Below, one piece after another: positions 19,602-29,524 of a stretch of DNA of 64,000 bases; the stretch's first letter is position 1, and the number at the start of each line of letters is the position of its first letter. The notes under the pieces are model-generated. The model was not told where the DNA came from. It saw nothing but the letters and a program-made list of their open reading frames with translations, and searched no databases. The stretch spans positions 60,920-124,919 of the forward strand of contig CAJXYU010000010.1 in the NCBI GenBank assembly GCA_913063155.1, given 5' to 3'. The translations under genes were made by a program, and so were the position numbers. The stretch comes from an uncultured Desulfovibrio sp. (GTDB lineage Bacteria; Desulfobacterota; Desulfovibrionia; Desulfovibrionales; Desulfovibrionaceae).

Positions 19602-20585
19602 TTATGATGCTGCTGTCGCTTGGTTCGTTTTGCCAAGATCGCTGTTCAGGGTGCCCGGGGCGGTACCCTTGTTATCGGTATCGGTGGGCGGATGGATTTC
19701 AATCAGTTTGTCCGCCGCCCGCAGCAGTTCTTCTGAAACCGTGCTGTCTCCGATTTCCACTCGTTGTTTCATCCCGTCGAACAGGGTTATGAATTCTTCG
19801 GATTGCGCCATAGGCATGAACTCCTGCAGGCTGGAGGAGGCCCGTGCGTTTTGATCGACCATGTAAAAGGTAAAGGCCAGATTGAGCTTGACGGACGGTG
19901 AGTCAGAAATGCTGTTGGCCTGCTGAAACAATCGGATAGCCTGTTTGGAATCGTTGCTGCTCAGGTATGACAGAGCCAGATTGTTCAGGATGCGCTCATC
20001 GGATGGAGCAAGCTCGTTGGCACGGGTGAGCATTTTCCGCGCTTCCTCGTGGTTGCCCTGAGCATCGAGAAGCACTCCCATGGCGTTCAAGGCGGCTACT
20101 TTTTCGGGAGCCGCTTCAAGCGCCTTTTCCAGACTCTGTTGCGCCAGGCCGTATTGTCCCACGGACATGCGGGCGCGCCCCAGGCCGGTATACAGTTCCG
20201 CTTGCACCTCTGGAGAAAGGTCCGTGTCTGTCTCTTCGGTGAGCTTTTTCTCCGCCCGTATGAACAGGGGAAGCGTGTCGCGCGGGGAGCATACCAGAGC
20301 GGCAACATTGGCGTATTCCAACAATTCGAGTGGAGTCATCTTGGCGCGCTTGCTCAATTGGGCATAGACGCCCATAGCGGCCTCATAGCGGCCCTGGTCG
20401 CGCAGCAGTCGAGCCAGCCGCAGGGCGCTGTCGCTGGTATCCTGTGAATCCTTATCGGCTTTGCTCGAACCGTGTTGTGAAAGCGTCAGTCTGCTTGACG
20501 ATGAGCGTGCGCTGCAGCCGACAACAGGCAGGCAGACCAGTATGAGCAGAAACGCGATACGAAAGACGTTCGGGGAGGTGATCAT
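19602..20585 (-). CDS. tadD: TadD-like TPR lipoprotein
   Basis: A 327-residue protein with a lipoprotein signal (IAFLLILVCLPVVGC) and a Ser-rich linker. It is then built of tetratricopeptide repeats from about residue 50 to 240, for example RLLRDQGRYEAAMGVYAQL and NLALSYLSSNDSKQAIRLF. TadD proteins are outer-membrane-associated TPR pilotins that help assemble the Tad secretin. The ATG overlaps the tadC stop by four bases. A C-terminal segment with alternating charge follows the repeats. Position and fold make the assignment secure, although TPR proteins are poorly conserved in sequence. Confidence 0.87.
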   Translation of the reverse strand: MITSPNVFRIAFLLILVCLPVVGCSARSSSSRLTLSQHGSSKADKDSQDTSDSALRLARLLRDQGRYEAAMGVYAQLSKRAKMTPLELLEYANVAALVCSPRDTLPLFIRAEKKLTEETDTDLSPEVQAELYTGLGRARMSVGQYGLAQQSLEKALEAAPEKVAALNAMGVLLDAQGNHEEARKMLTRANELAPSDERILNNLALSYLSSNDSKQAIRLFQQANSISDSPSVKLNLAFTFYMVDQNARASSSLQEFMPMAQSEEFITLFDGMKQRVEIGDSTVSEELLRAADKLIEIHPPTDTDNKGTAPGTLNSDLGKTNQATAAS

Positions 20586-21502
20586 TGCAGGAGGCTCCTT
20601 ATAACACGCATGAGGGACGGAGTGGCCACCAAGGCCACAACCGGCGGCAGAATCATGGTCATCAACGGGACGCTGAGTTTGGCCGGCAATTTGCCTGCGC
20701 GTTCTTCGAGGGTCAAAATCAGGGTGTTGCGGCTTTCGGCGGCAATGTTGTGCAGTGCCTGCGCCAAAGGAGTGCCGTAGCGTTCGGCCTGGATCAGCGT
20801 CCCCACCATGCTTTCCACTGAGGGTACCTGCGTGCGCTCGGCCAAGTGGCGCAAGGCGTTGCTGCGGTCGGGCAGAAGTTGTAGCTCCGCGTTGGTCACG
20901 GCGAGTTCTTCAGCCAGGATAGGGGCGCTGAGTTCCAACTCCTTGGAGACGACTTTGATGATCCGCGGAAAAGGCAGGCCTGCTTCCGCGCAGATTACCA
21001 TCAGATCCAAGGCATCGGGGATACTGCGCGTGATGGCGTTGTGTCGTTTGGCCGCACGCGCTTTAAGCAGAGCTTCCGGAATGATGCCGCCAGCGAAGAA
21101 CGCACCCAGGCAAAGAGCCATGGACCCGAGGTCGAGCTCGGATTCGCCGCCCGACATGATCACAAGGAGCGCCAGAGTCAATCCCAAGCCGGTCTTGACG
21201 ATCATGAACAGGCCCATCGCCTCATTCTGCCGCCAGCCGGCTTGGGTCAGCAAGCGTCGTTGGTTTTCCCTGCTTTTGCCACTTCCGGCGAGTTTTTCTC
21301 CGAATTGGGCAATGGTCGCCAACCAGGGCGACGCACTTTCCGCTTGTTCCTCCAAGGAAGAGCCAGATGAATGCGTATCCGCTTTGGTGAGGGCACTCTT
21401 TCCCAGCCTGGCATTCAGCGGATTGGGTTTGTTTTCGATCCAGAAAGCCAGAAGGCACATACCGCAGGCGCCCAGCATCATCATAATGATAAACCATTCC
21501 AT
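20582..21502 (-). CDS. tadC: Tad inner-membrane platform protein TadC
   Basis: A 306-residue type II secretion F-domain protein. Hydrophobic segments lie at the N-terminus (about 3-21), near residues 100-120 and 125-150 and at the C-terminus. The cytoplasmic F domain carries DALDLMVICAEAGLPFPRII and the later pattern ERYGTPLAQALHNIAAESR typical of TadB/TadC. With TadB it forms the platform that couples the ATPase to pilin polymerisation. It follows tadB by about 20 bases and its stop overlaps tadD. Confidence 0.92.
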   Translation of the reverse strand: MEWFIIMMMLGACGMCLLAFWIENKPNPLNARLGKSALTKADTHSSGSSLEEQAESASPWLATIAQFGEKLAGSGKSRENQRRLLTQAGWRQNEAMGLFMIVKTGLGLTLALLVIMSGGESELDLGSMALCLGAFFAGGIIPEALLKARAAKRHNAITRSIPDALDLMVICAEAGLPFPRIIKVVSKELELSAPILAEELAVTNAELQLLPDRSNALRHLAERTQVPSVESMVGTLIQAERYGTPLAQALHNIAAESRNTLILTLEERAGKLPAKLSVPLMTMILPPVVALVATPSLMRVIRSLLQ

Positions 21503-21522
21503 TTCCGTCTCTTCCTATGCCT

Positions 21523-22497
21523 TTATTGTACGCGTCGGACCATGGCGTATGTGACGCCGAGTCCCGTGAGTACGCTGATTGCCGAGTACAGAAGAACCTT
21601 GACGCCGGCCGGGTCGCTGAACAGAAAATAAAAATCCTTCGGAGCGTTCAGATACATGTAAGCCAGGACTCCCGGCACCAGGGTGGCAACTATTTTGATG
21701 GACGCCCGTGCTTCAGATGTTTTAGCCTGTACCTTTAACGCCAATTCAGCTCTGGAACGCAAGGTGGCGGCAAGGCCTTCAAGTGTGTCCGCGAGGCGGC
21801 CCCCGGACTCCTGGCTGATGATCAGGATGACCGCGAAGAACCTGTATTCGCGCAATGGAACGCGTTGCGCGGACTCCTGCAGTGCCTGGCGCAACGGCAC
21901 CCCCAGGCGCAGCCAGTGATCCAAAGCCAGAAGCTCTCCGACCAGCGGTCCGCGCAAGTTCTCAGCAGCAATGGAAAAAGAACTTTGGGCAGGGACGCCG
22001 GAACGGCAGATGCGGGCTATTGCGTCGATGGCCTCGGGGAGTGACTTGCCCAATTCCTCCAGATAATTGTTCATGGTTTTTTGGTAGGAAATGACACTGA
22101 TGGCAACGAACAGCAGCATTGTTCCAAAAAGGATCGCCATCAGCGGATAAGGGGTCATGCGGGCGACGAGCGCAGCGCCGACCACGGAGGCTGCAAAGAC
22201 GATCAGTATTCGCTGCCGGAGGTTCTTTTTCCAGCCCAGCACGTCCAGGTTCCTCGAAACATCACGGCGCAATTTCCATAATTTCTGGAAGTGTCCGGAA
22301 TATGCCTCTGTGGCAAGGACAACGGATTCGTCCACCTCCTGAATCTGATCCGGGCCTTCACGCTCCACCTGTTGCTTAAGCTGTTGCAATCTGTCTTCTA
22401 TGGCTTCTGTGCGGATGCGTTTGAGGCTGAAGGCCCGCATGACGTACACGAAGATGAAGACAAACAGAAAAATGAGCAGGGTAAACAGGTTCAGCAT
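21523..22497 (-). CDS. tadB: Tad inner-membrane platform protein TadB
   Basis: A 324-residue F-domain membrane protein. A helix at residues 4-22 is followed by a cytosolic stretch, a pair of helices (about 95-135), the F domain with AIDAIARICRSGVPAQSSF and LGVPLRQALQESAQRVPL, and C-terminal helices. The start lies three bases beyond the tadA stop, so translation is coupled. It is the partner of TadC in the Tad pilus assembly platform and is in the usual tadZ-tadA-tadB-tadC order. Confidence 0.92.
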   Translation of the reverse strand: MLNLFTLLIFLFVFIFVYVMRAFSLKRIRTEAIEDRLQQLKQQVEREGPDQIQEVDESVVLATEAYSGHFQKLWKLRRDVSRNLDVLGWKKNLRQRILIVFAASVVGAALVARMTPYPLMAILFGTMLLFVAISVISYQKTMNNYLEELGKSLPEAIDAIARICRSGVPAQSSFSIAAENLRGPLVGELLALDHWLRLGVPLRQALQESAQRVPLREYRFFAVILIISQESGGRLADTLEGLAATLRSRAELALKVQAKTSEARASIKIVATLVPGVLAYMYLNAPKDFYFLFSDPAGVKVLLYSAISVLTGLGVTYAMVRRVQ

Positions 22498-22500
22498 TCC

Positions 22501-23991
22501 CTAGTCCTCGAACAGGTGTTTCTTTTCAATATAGAACTTGGGCCTCAGGCCGCTGTCGAGGTGTTCGCCGACGACGTTGCCGGAACCGCCGATGGAGTTG
22601 GTCCGGAAGGTGAACAGTTCCTGTGTCTGGATGACCTCTTCCTCCATTCCGCACACTTCAACGATCGATACCACGCGCCGCGCACCGTCACGCATGCGTT
22701 CTATCTGCACGATGATGTCCACAGCGCTGGCAATCTGTCTGCGGATGGCGGCCAGAGGGAGTTGCATGTTGGCCATCAGAACCATGTTTTCAAGACGCAT
22801 CAGGGCGTCCCGAGGCGAGTTGGCGTGAACCGTGCAGAGCGATCCGTCGTGGCCGGTATTCATGGCTTGAAGCATGTCGAAGCATTCTCCGCCACGGACC
22901 TCACCGAGGATGATCCGGTCAGGACGCATTCGCAAGGCGTTGCGCAGGAGGTCGCGTTGGGTGATCTGCTTGCCTCCCTCGACGCTTTCCGGGCGGGTTT
23001 CCAGACGGACCACATGCTCCTGCTGCAACTGCAGTTCGGCTGCATCTTCGATGGTGACGATGCGGTCGGTGGGGCTGATTTTGAAGGACAGCGCGTTAAG
23101 CAGCGTCGTCTTACCCGCACCGGTTCCTCCGGATACGACGATGTTGAGACGTGCTTCCATGGCTCGCCGCAGAAGGGTGGTCATGTCCATGGACATGGAT
23201 TTTCCCTCGGCCAGCGATTCCAGGGTCAGCTTTCGCTGAGAAAATTTGCGGATGGATATGGTGGTGCCATCCAGCGACAGGGGGTGCGTGATCACGTTGA
23301 CGCGACTGCCGTCCTCCAGCCGTGCGTCCACCATGGGGTTGGCCTCGTCGATGCGGCGACCGACCCGCGCGGCAATGCGCTGGGCGGTGTTGAAGACATG
23401 TTCTTCGTCAATGAATGTGATTGATGTCAGTTCCAGTTTGCCGAACCGTTCAACAAAGACCTGATCATAGCCGTTGACCAGGATGTCGTTGATGGTCTCA
23501 TCGGCCAGCAACGGCTCAATGGGGCCGACGCCCAGCATTTCGTTGAGCATCTGGTCTGCGACGTCTTTTTCTTCATGTGCGGTCAGTTGAAAGCGGTTTT
23601 CATCACAAATACTCTTGATGAGCGTTTTGATTTGAGCTTCCAGGTTGCCGCGGTCAGTTGTGGCCGCCTTGATGGGATCGATCTGGCTGAATACCTCATC
23701 ATGAATGAGCCTGCGGAGACGCGGTCTGTCGGAATCCGTTTTCATGGCGGGTTTTTTCATGGACTGCGGCTGATGTTTTTGCCCGGCGGAAGCGGCTTCT
23801 CCATGTGAAGCAGCCCCGGAAGTCTGGCCGCCCATGGAATGTGTGGCTGCTTGGAGTCCCGTGAATGTCTGGTTTACAGGGTTTCTGGCCGCGCCTTGTT
23901 CAGAATCGTGGCCATGCAGGGGAGGGGAAGCCTGGGGAGGGGTGTTCACAGGCTTTGCCGTTTCAGACGTATTTCTTCTAATGGGCAACAT
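22501..23991 (-). CDS. tadA: Tad pilus assembly ATPase TadA/CpaF
   Basis: A 496-residue hexameric secretion ATPase that powers pilin polymerisation. The first 80 or so residues are a Pro/Gln/Ser-rich, probably disordered extension that is not typical of the family core. The core then shows the CpaF N-domain, Walker [14 protein letters not shown], the Asp box region [14 protein letters not shown], Walker B-like [16 protein letters not shown] and the His box [16 protein letters not shown]. All catalytic motifs appear intact. It follows tadZ and immediately precedes tadB. The ribosome site at 23991 is weak, so coupling to tadZ translation is possible. Confidence 0.95.
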   Translation of the reverse strand: MLPIRRNTSETAKPVNTPPQASPPLHGHDSEQGAARNPVNQTFTGLQAATHSMGGQTSGAASHGEAASAGQKHQPQSMKKPAMKTDSDRPRLRRLIHDEVFSQIDPIKAATTDRGNLEAQIKTLIKSICDENRFQLTAHEEKDVADQMLNEMLGVGPIEPLLADETINDILVNGYDQVFVERFGKLELTSITFIDEEHVFNTAQRIAARVGRRIDEANPMVDARLEDGSRVNVITHPLSLDGTTISIRKFSQRKLTLESLAEGKSMSMDMTTLLRRAMEARLNIVVSGGTGAGKTTLLNALSFKISPTDRIVTIEDAAELQLQQEHVVRLETRPESVEGGKQITQRDLLRNALRMRPDRIILGEVRGGECFDMLQAMNTGHDGSLCTVHANSPRDALMRLENMVLMANMQLPLAAIRRQIASAVDIIVQIERMRDGARRVVSIVEVCGMEEEVIQTQELFTFRTNSIGGSGNVVGEHLDSGLRPKFYIEKKHLFED

Positions 23992-24015
23992 GGTCGTACT
24001 GCCTTTTTTGGGTTG

Positions 24016-25248
24016 TTACCGGCGTCGTATGCTTTTCCGTAAACGTTCAATGAACCCCAGAGGACAGGCCGGAGCGGTCGGATTCCCGAGGATATTGCAG
24101 GCCAGCCGGGTCAAGCTTTCCTTGAACGGGCGGGCCTTGGAGAAGTCGAGGCGTCCTTCGAGCAGGCTGTGATCAAGGGCATTGCCTGTATTGGGAAGTT
24201 CAAGGTCAATATTCCAGCCGAGAAAATCTTCAAACTGGGGGCGCGGGATAGACGGTTTGTCACGATGTCTTGCGGCATTGGCTACCAGGTACAGCCGTTG
24301 GCCATGGCTTTCGTCTCCGAAGTCCTGCAACAGCATGCGGGTGGCCCTGGCGTTTTGCACGGTGTAATCCGTGATGATGACACGGATGTCGGCGTTGGCC
24401 AGGAGCTCGTCGCTTCCCGAAGGTCGGTGAGAGGGGATGTCCCACACAGACATGGAGTAGAGATCACAAAGAGCGACGCCCAGGTTCAGAAGTAGATCCG
24501 GGTTCACCGGTGTTTCCTCTCCGGGACGCTGCGCGAGAAGATATAGGCGTTGCGTTCCATTGTTGCTGTCTTCCTGTTTCAGAAGTGCCCGCTGGATAAG
24601 CCGCAAGTCTATTTCCGGCGCGGCCAGAATTCCGGCCAGACCACCATTGGCCTCCATGCCGAGCATCAGCGCCAGATTGCTTCTGCGGCGGTCATAATCT
24701 ATCAGGATAGTGGGGATTTTGTGTGTATCGGCGAATTGCTGCCCCAACGCCGTGACGATAGTGCTGGCCCCGACTCCGCCGGTTGCTCCGATGACCGCAA
24801 CTGTTTGCCCGGCACGAACGCTGCCGGGATGAGGCTGCCCCAGCCAGAGGTCTTCGTCGACCCTGGCCAGGACATCTGAAAGCTGGCCCAACTGAAAAGG
24901 GGTTACCAGGTAATCGAACACACCGGCTTGCAGAAGTTTGCGGTACAGATCCACATCCTGTTTGTCACCCAGGGCGATGAGGCGGCTTCCGGGTCCCACC
25001 ACCGCTCCGAGTTCCGCCAGTTTTTTCGCGGGGTGAGCAGCTTGGCTGATGTCCACAGCCAGTATGGCCGGCGAGCAATTTTCGGTGCACCATGCCAGGG
25101 CTTCGTTCGGACCGCCGGGTTTGATAGCCAGCGTCAATCTTCCAAGACGATTGAAGGCATCCTCGAAATGGGGCATGTCGTCGGGCCTGCTAAATACGGC
25201 GACCGTCTTGGAGGTGGTTTCTTCGGAAATAACTGCAGTACTACTCAC
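24016..25248 (-). CDS. tadZ: TadZ/CpaE-like pilus localisation ATPase
   Basis: The chosen GTG at 25248 gives 410 residues, starts two bases after the cpaD stop and has CGGAG upstream; the longer frame (to 25419) lies over cpaD. The N-terminal half is a receiver-like domain (about 15-130) without an obvious phosphorylation cluster. The second half is a ParA/MinD-like domain with AVIGATGGVGASTIVTALG, a deviant Walker A in which the usual first Lys position is GGVGAS. DYDRRRSNLALML follows. TadZ proteins position the Tad apparatus at the cell pole. The C-terminal segment (about 330-410) is less conserved. Confidence 0.88.
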   Translation of the reverse strand: MSSTAVISEETTSKTVAVFSRPDDMPHFEDAFNRLGRLTLAIKPGGPNEALAWCTENCSPAILAVDISQAAHPAKKLAELGAVVGPGSRLIALGDKQDVDLYRKLLQAGVFDYLVTPFQLGQLSDVLARVDEDLWLGQPHPGSVRAGQTVAVIGATGGVGASTIVTALGQQFADTHKIPTILIDYDRRRSNLALMLGMEANGGLAGILAAPEIDLRLIQRALLKQEDSNNGTQRLYLLAQRPGEETPVNPDLLLNLGVALCDLYSMSVWDIPSHRPSGSDELLANADIRVIITDYTVQNARATRMLLQDFGDESHGQRLYLVANAARHRDKPSIPRPQFEDFLGWNIDLELPNTGNALDHSLLEGRLDFSKARPFKESLTRLACNILGNPTAPACPLGFIERLRKSIRRR

Positions 25249-25250
25249 GG

Positions 25251-25964
25251 TTAGTCGTCTCCGCTGAAGTCTATGTCTATAAGATCGTTGAGTTCGCCGT
25301 CCAGGTAGCGGTCCATCGCCGATGTGGCGATCGCGCCTTCCGATGGCGCCAGGGAACGCGGCCGGATCAGGTCTCGCGGATCGCTGACCATCATGGCGAT
25401 GTTGGACTGGTTCGCGCATCCCAGTGTGCCCACGGCATAGTAAGGCTCAACGGTCCACAGGTCCGGCTCAGCCACGGTGCAGTCCGGTACGTTCACCACA
25501 ATGGCTTCGGAAACCAGCTCGATATCCCAGCTCTGTTGTTGCCGGGTTTGCTCTTTGGCCGATTCCGACTCGGGCTCGCCGTTCATTTTGTTCGCTCCAA
25601 GTTGAGGGGAACGTGCTCCGGCGGCATCCAGTGCCTGGACCAAGCGCGGGGCAATTTGTTCTCCGGCGGGGCTAAGCGGTATGATGGTCAAAACCTGCCT
25701 GCGGATGGGACCTTGGGTGGTAAGCAGGTCGTTGGCAGCGGCTATGGATTCCGCTGTCAAACCGCGACCATCCGGTGTGGCTTTCAGATAGAGTGCTCTT
25801 GCTTGGACGTCCGTACTGACTCCGCCTTCCTTGAGTTGGGGGAAGTGCGTGGCGCGCAGTTGGTGAATGCCGCGATCCAGCCCGCAGCCGCCAAGAAGAA
25901 CGCCGCTCAGAAGCAGACCGCACAGGGGCGGAAGAACGGATTGCATCAGGTTTCTTTTTTGCAT
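25251..25964 (-). CDS. cpaD: CpaD-like pilus lipoprotein
   Basis: A 237-residue lipoprotein with signal SVLPPLCGLLLSGVLLGGC. The C-terminal part has the CpaD hallmark of a Cys-containing segment before SNIAMMVSDPRDLIRPR (about 185-205), and a second Cys is at VNVPDC. CpaD/RcpB proteins are outer-membrane-associated and help the Tad secretin. It lies between the secretin gene and tadZ, as expected for Tad loci. The acidic C-terminal end (LNDLIDIDFSGDD) is variable in the family. Confidence 0.85.
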   Translation of the reverse strand: MQKRNLMQSVLPPLCGLLLSGVLLGGCGLDRGIHQLRATHFPQLKEGGVSTDVQARALYLKATPDGRGLTAESIAAANDLLTTQGPIRRQVLTIIPLSPAGEQIAPRLVQALDAAGARSPQLGANKMNGEPESESAKEQTRQQQSWDIELVSEAIVVNVPDCTVAEPDLWTVEPYYAVGTLGCANQSNIAMMVSDPRDLIRPRSLAPSEGAIATSAMDRYLDGELNDLIDIDFSGDD

Positions 25965-25987
25965 GGTTATAAACTCTCGGTTGATGT

Positions 25988-27496
25988 TCAGTACAAGTAT
26001 CCGATGGAGGCCTGCTTCGGCAGGAAGGCGTCCAGGGCTTCAATTCCTTTCCCCGGAGTGCGCAGATCGCCGTAAGCGACAGGCTCCACGACATTGGCCG
26101 TCACGATGATGACCAATTCGGAATCCTGCACTTCCGTTTCTTCGTGTTCAAACAGGCGGCCCAGCAGAGGGATGTTGCGGAGACCTGGCACGCCGCTGAC
26201 CTGCTGGGATGAATTGGAGCGCAGCATACCCGCCAGGGCGAAGCTTTGTCCGCTGGCCAGTTCCACCGTTGTCTCGGCTCGCCGCACCGTCAGGGCCGGG
26301 ATGGTCGAACCACCCGAGAGGGTGACGGACCCCTCCGACGTGAGTTCGCTGACTTCCGGCGCTATATGCAGGCTGATCCGGTGGGGGGAAAGTACCGTGG
26401 GCGTCATACGAAGGATGACGCCATACGATTTGTAGTCGATGCTGATGCTGTCGTTGGTGACGATGACCACGGGCACCTCGCCGCCGCCTGCGAAGGAGGC
26501 ACTTTCACCCGACATGGCCGTAAGGTTGGGTTCGGCCAGCAGGGAGGCGAATCCTTCTTCGGAGAGCGCGGAAATAAGCCCGCTGAGGGAGAAGGAACCG
26601 AAATCGAAGGCCCCGCCGATCGCGCCGCCCGAACCATCGGGCATGAGGCTGCCGAAGGTCTCGTCTCCACTGGCCACATCGAACAGGCCCTGGGCGTTGC
26701 CGGTACCGAAGTAGAGAGGGCCTTTCGACGTACTGAGCACTGTGCGCCAGTCGAAGCCCAGCTCGTGGGAGAGCGAGCGGGTCACTTCCACCACTCGGAC
26801 CTGGATATTGACCTGGGAGGAAAGTTCCACCTTCAACTGATTGATTACCTGTGTCTTGCTTGACGGACTGCCGCCATTCGAATCGTTGCCGGGACGCCGG
26901 CCATTACTTGGCCCCCCCGAGGATGTGGATCTGACGTTGGCCGAGGAGTCCGCTTCGAGGTACGTTTCCACGAGTTGGATGACCCGCTTGGCGTCGACTG
27001 CGGTTTTCACCTTGCCACGGACGATCATGAGATTGCTCAATGTTGGTTCAAGCTCCACTCGGGCGCCGGGAACGGCGCTGGCTATCTCTCTGGTAAGCTT
27101 TTCCAGGTTGTATTCAACCACGACGCGTACTGCCGCGATGATGGCGCCTTTGCCGTCCAGGGCGTAAAAAGTGGTTGCCCCAACTTCCAATCCGAACAGA
27201 AAGGCCTTGTCCGGGGCAGGCATCTGAAAGCTGGCCACACCGGGAGCGGCAACGAGCACCTGGGCCGCAGGGCGCGGCAGCTGCAGCATGAACCCTTCCC
27301 GGAGGAAGAGCCGGATCTGCCCGGTTTCCTTTGCGGTCCGCAGGGAGGGGGGGAGCGATTCATTATTGCTGTGCACAGATACGTTGGACGGCGGTTGTTT
27401 GGCCGCCATGGCGGGCGCGAAGCACAGGAGAGTAAGCAGAACAACCTGCGGGATGAGGAGGGATAAAGACGTTGGGCGGCGATCCGTAATACTCAT
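25988..27496 (-). CDS. cpaC: Tad secretin CpaC/RcpA
   Basis: A secretin of 502 residues from the ATG at 27496, which is preceded by AAAGAG and gives a normal signal peptide (SLLIPQVVLLTLLCFAPAMA). An alternative ATG at 27556 overlaps the cpaB stop by one base and would add 20 charged residues. The protein has an N-terminal domain with LFGLEVGATTFYALDGKG, a BON-like section (about 130-175), a low-complexity Ser/Gly/Asn insert (about 190-215) and the secretin domain with VRVVEVTRSLSHELGFDW, VEVASFAGGGEVPV-like region and PGLRNIPLLGRLFEH. It forms the outer-membrane pore for the Flp pilus. Confidence 0.93.
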   Translation of the reverse strand: MSITDRRPTSLSLLIPQVVLLTLLCFAPAMAAKQPPSNVSVHSNNESLPPSLRTAKETGQIRLFLREGFMLQLPRPAAQVLVAAPGVASFQMPAPDKAFLFGLEVGATTFYALDGKGAIIAAVRVVVEYNLEKLTREIASAVPGARVELEPTLSNLMIVRGKVKTAVDAKRVIQLVETYLEADSSANVRSTSSGGPSNGRRPGNDSNGGSPSSKTQVINQLKVELSSQVNIQVRVVEVTRSLSHELGFDWRTVLSTSKGPLYFGTGNAQGLFDVASGDETFGSLMPDGSGGAIGGAFDFGSFSLSGLISALSEEGFASLLAEPNLTAMSGESASFAGGGEVPVVIVTNDSISIDYKSYGVILRMTPTVLSPHRISLHIAPEVSELTSEGSVTLSGGSTIPALTVRRAETTVELASGQSFALAGMLRSNSSQQVSGVPGLRNIPLLGRLFEHEETEVQDSELVIIVTANVVEPVAYGDLRTPGKGIEALDAFLPKQASIGYLY

Positions 27497-27555
27497 TATT
27501 GACTCTTTATACTTGCGGGTTACTGTTTTTGTGGAGCGTTCGGTCGAGCCGTCCA

Positions 27556-28512
27556 TCAGAAGCTGACGGCTCCGGCCTTGGTCCCGTGAAACGTCTGTAC
27601 TTTGGAGACCGATTTTGACTTTTTCTTGACAACGAAGATGGCGGTGGCGTCCTGCAGGCGGGTGACCTGCGTTTTCTCTTCTTCTCCTGCCTCCGCTGTG
27701 GCCTTGTCCAGATCCTTCATGCTGCGCAACACGACCTGCAGTGAACCGGCTTCTCTTGCCACGGCCAGCCGCTCTGCCTCCTCGGGCGTCACTTCCAAAG
27801 TGATTGTTTCGTATACCTTTCGACGTTTGCTCTGCGTTTTTTTCTTTTTTGCCGAGGCCACTTCCTGCCCGTCGGTCGTGACCACGGATATCGGGGCAAG
27901 GCTTTGAGTGTCGCTGTTCAGGGCCAGTACGCGGATTCGCCGCAAAATAGTCTGGGCCGCGAGATTGGCCTGCGCCAGACCTCCAGAGTCGACTGACATC
28001 TCGGCGGCTTCGTCACGCTCCACACTGAGAATGACGTCGACCCAGTCGCCTGCACTCACCAGACCGGCGTTGCTGGTTACCGCTGAGGTGGGGATGGATA
28101 TGGCTCTCATGCCGGGGGAAAGAACCGCCGAAATGAACCCCGGGCTGCCGGGCGACAGCAGCAGGTTGGCTGAAATGGAGTCCCCGGCTTCAAAGGTCTG
28201 ACGGACGGTTGACCCGAACAGGGCTTGTTCTTGCTTGCGCCGGGACTCGGTGGTGCGCCCGATGACTTCTCCTGCATGAACGTCGTGTTCCGGGCGTTCG
28301 GCCCATTGTACGGCCCTGCCGTCAATGAAATCGCCGGGGTTGATGGTGGTCGCCGCCGTTAGCACGAATGTCGGGTCGGGGAGTTTCTGCTGTTTGACGA
28401 CGACCTTGGGGGGCGCAGGTCGGCGCATCAGATTGCGCGCCACAAGGGCAGAACCCGCAGCCAGAACAAGGGCTACAGTCAGAAGTGCGATGGAAGATGG
28501 CCTTAACTTCAT
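27556..28512 (-). CDS. cpaB: Flp pilus assembly protein CpaB
   Basis: A 318-residue protein with one N-terminal helix (about 7-26) and an SAF/AFP-III-like domain (about 50-115, for example INPGDFIDGRAVQWAERP and FEAGDSISANLLLSPGSPG). It then has the CpaB C-domain with ISIPTSAVTSNAGLVSAGDW and the sequence TLEVTPEEAERLAVAREAG (about 240-258), a strong family marker. CpaB/RcpC is periplasmic and modulates the secretin. Low-complexity Lys-rich stretches (KKKKTQSKRRK and KKKSKSV) are unusual but lie in loops. Its stop overlaps the alternative upstream start of cpaC. Confidence 0.92.
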   Translation of the reverse strand: MKLRPSSIALLTVALVLAAGSALVARNLMRRPAPPKVVVKQQKLPDPTFVLTAATTINPGDFIDGRAVQWAERPEHDVHAGEVIGRTTESRRKQEQALFGSTVRQTFEAGDSISANLLLSPGSPGFISAVLSPGMRAISIPTSAVTSNAGLVSAGDWVDVILSVERDEAAEMSVDSGGLAQANLAAQTILRRIRVLALNSDTQSLAPISVVTTDGQEVASAKKKKTQSKRRKVYETITLEVTPEEAERLAVAREAGSLQVVLRSMKDLDKATAEAGEEEKTQVTRLQDATAIFVVKKKSKSVSKVQTFHGTKAGAVSF

Positions 28513-28545
28513 AAAATCAGTGTCCTGTGTTGATAAGGCGACGAT

Positions 28546-29100
28546 CTACGCCCATGTTTTCAACATCGTAAAGATGGTTCCCATTGCTATTGCCGGACCG
28601 TACGGCAAGCCATTCGCTCCTTTCTTTGTCAGTATTGCCGGCATGGAGCGAAAAGGCTTTTCCTTTTGCCTCGGCAAACGCATGGTGACGTCAGCAGCCA
28701 GCATTTCCACCCTGCGTAACAGCGGCAGCTGCATGATCAGGAGGCCGCCAGCCAAGGACGTCGCCAGGAGAAACGTGAAGGAGTCCTTGCCGAGCCAGAG
28801 GCACAAAACGGCTGCGAGCTTCACGTCGCCAGCGCCTACCGCACGCATGCAGAAAAGAGCGAATCCGACCACAAGCACTGCCGCCGCGCAGCCGACACCG
28901 AAGGCCAAACCGGAAGAAACAAGAGGCGCTATGCCGTACCGGATCCCTGCCAGTGCAGTGGACATTATCCATAATTCCAGAAGAATTATCGTCAGAAGGT
29001 TCGGTATCCGGCGATAGAGCAGATCCCAATATGCCGCCAGAATGACGGCTATGACGACCGTAACAGCGCCTGGAATGTCGTGGAGCATCGTGATGTTCAT
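28546..29100 (-). CDS. tadV: Type IV prepilin peptidase TadV/CpaA
   Basis: A 184-residue membrane aspartic protease that cleaves Flp and TadE-type prepilins. Several membrane helices are seen; the first catalytic Asp is in AAYWDLLYRRIPN and the second in the family signature GAGDVKL (about residues 90-96). It lacks the N-methylase domain, as usual for TadV. The ATG at 29100 follows GAGG very closely; a second ATG at 29088 is possible. It lies between flp and cpaB. Confidence 0.9.
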   Translation of the reverse strand: MNITMLHDIPGAVTVVIAVILAAYWDLLYRRIPNLLTIILLELWIMSTALAGIRYGIAPLVSSGLAFGVGCAAAVLVVGFALFCMRAVGAGDVKLAAVLCLWLGKDSFTFLLATSLAGGLLIMQLPLLRRVEMLAADVTMRLPRQKEKPFRSMPAILTKKGANGLPYGPAIAMGTIFTMLKTWA

Positions 29101-29165
29101 CCTCGTGTCCGGTCTTGGTTTTTCTGCTTCGAATCGTTGCGCCTATCCGTTTCCCTAACGAAGAG

Positions 29166-29366
29166 CTACTGGATATCCGTTCCCGCATCGGTGATATCAG
29201 ATGCGATGTCTTTGAATTTGTTGCGGAGAGCGGAAATAAATGCACCATCGGATGCGAATATGTAGCCGATTGCGGCCGCCATGGCTGCGGCCAGGATTCC
29301 GTACTCGATGGCAGTGACGCCACTTTCGTCTTTCATGAACGCTTTTGCTTGGGTCAGGTTGAACAT
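29166..29366 (-). CDS. flp: Flp pilin
   Basis: A 66-residue major pilin precursor. The N-terminus NLTQAKAFMKDESGVTAIEYG has the Flp cleavage region (before Val after Gly) and the Glu-Tyr pair, followed by the hydrophobic GILAAAMAAAIGYIFA. A strong GAGGAAG ribosome site precedes the ATG. About 130 bases upstream on this strand (TTGACA at 29501-29506) is a possible -35 element, but I see no convincing -10. The noncoding 29367-29524 is AT-rich and is the expected promoter region of the Tad operon. Confidence 0.94.
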   Translation of the reverse strand: MFNLTQAKAFMKDESGVTAIEYGILAAAMAAAIGYIFASDGAFISALRNKFKDIASDITDAGTDIQ

Positions 29367-29524
29367 TACTTCCTCGATTTTTATAGGTTTATTAGAATTG
29401 TTTTTAAAATATGTCTTTTAAATCAGTTGGTTATATATTGGTTTTTATGAGATTGAAAATCAAAATCGTTTGGATGACACCTAGTATTGCCGCATGTTCA
29501 TGTCAAGATGCGTTGTTCTTCAGC

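Noticed and set aside
29478..29506. Promoter for the flp/Tad operon with TTGACA at 29501-29506
   Set aside because: No acceptable -10 element at normal spacing was found, so it is only mentioned under flp.
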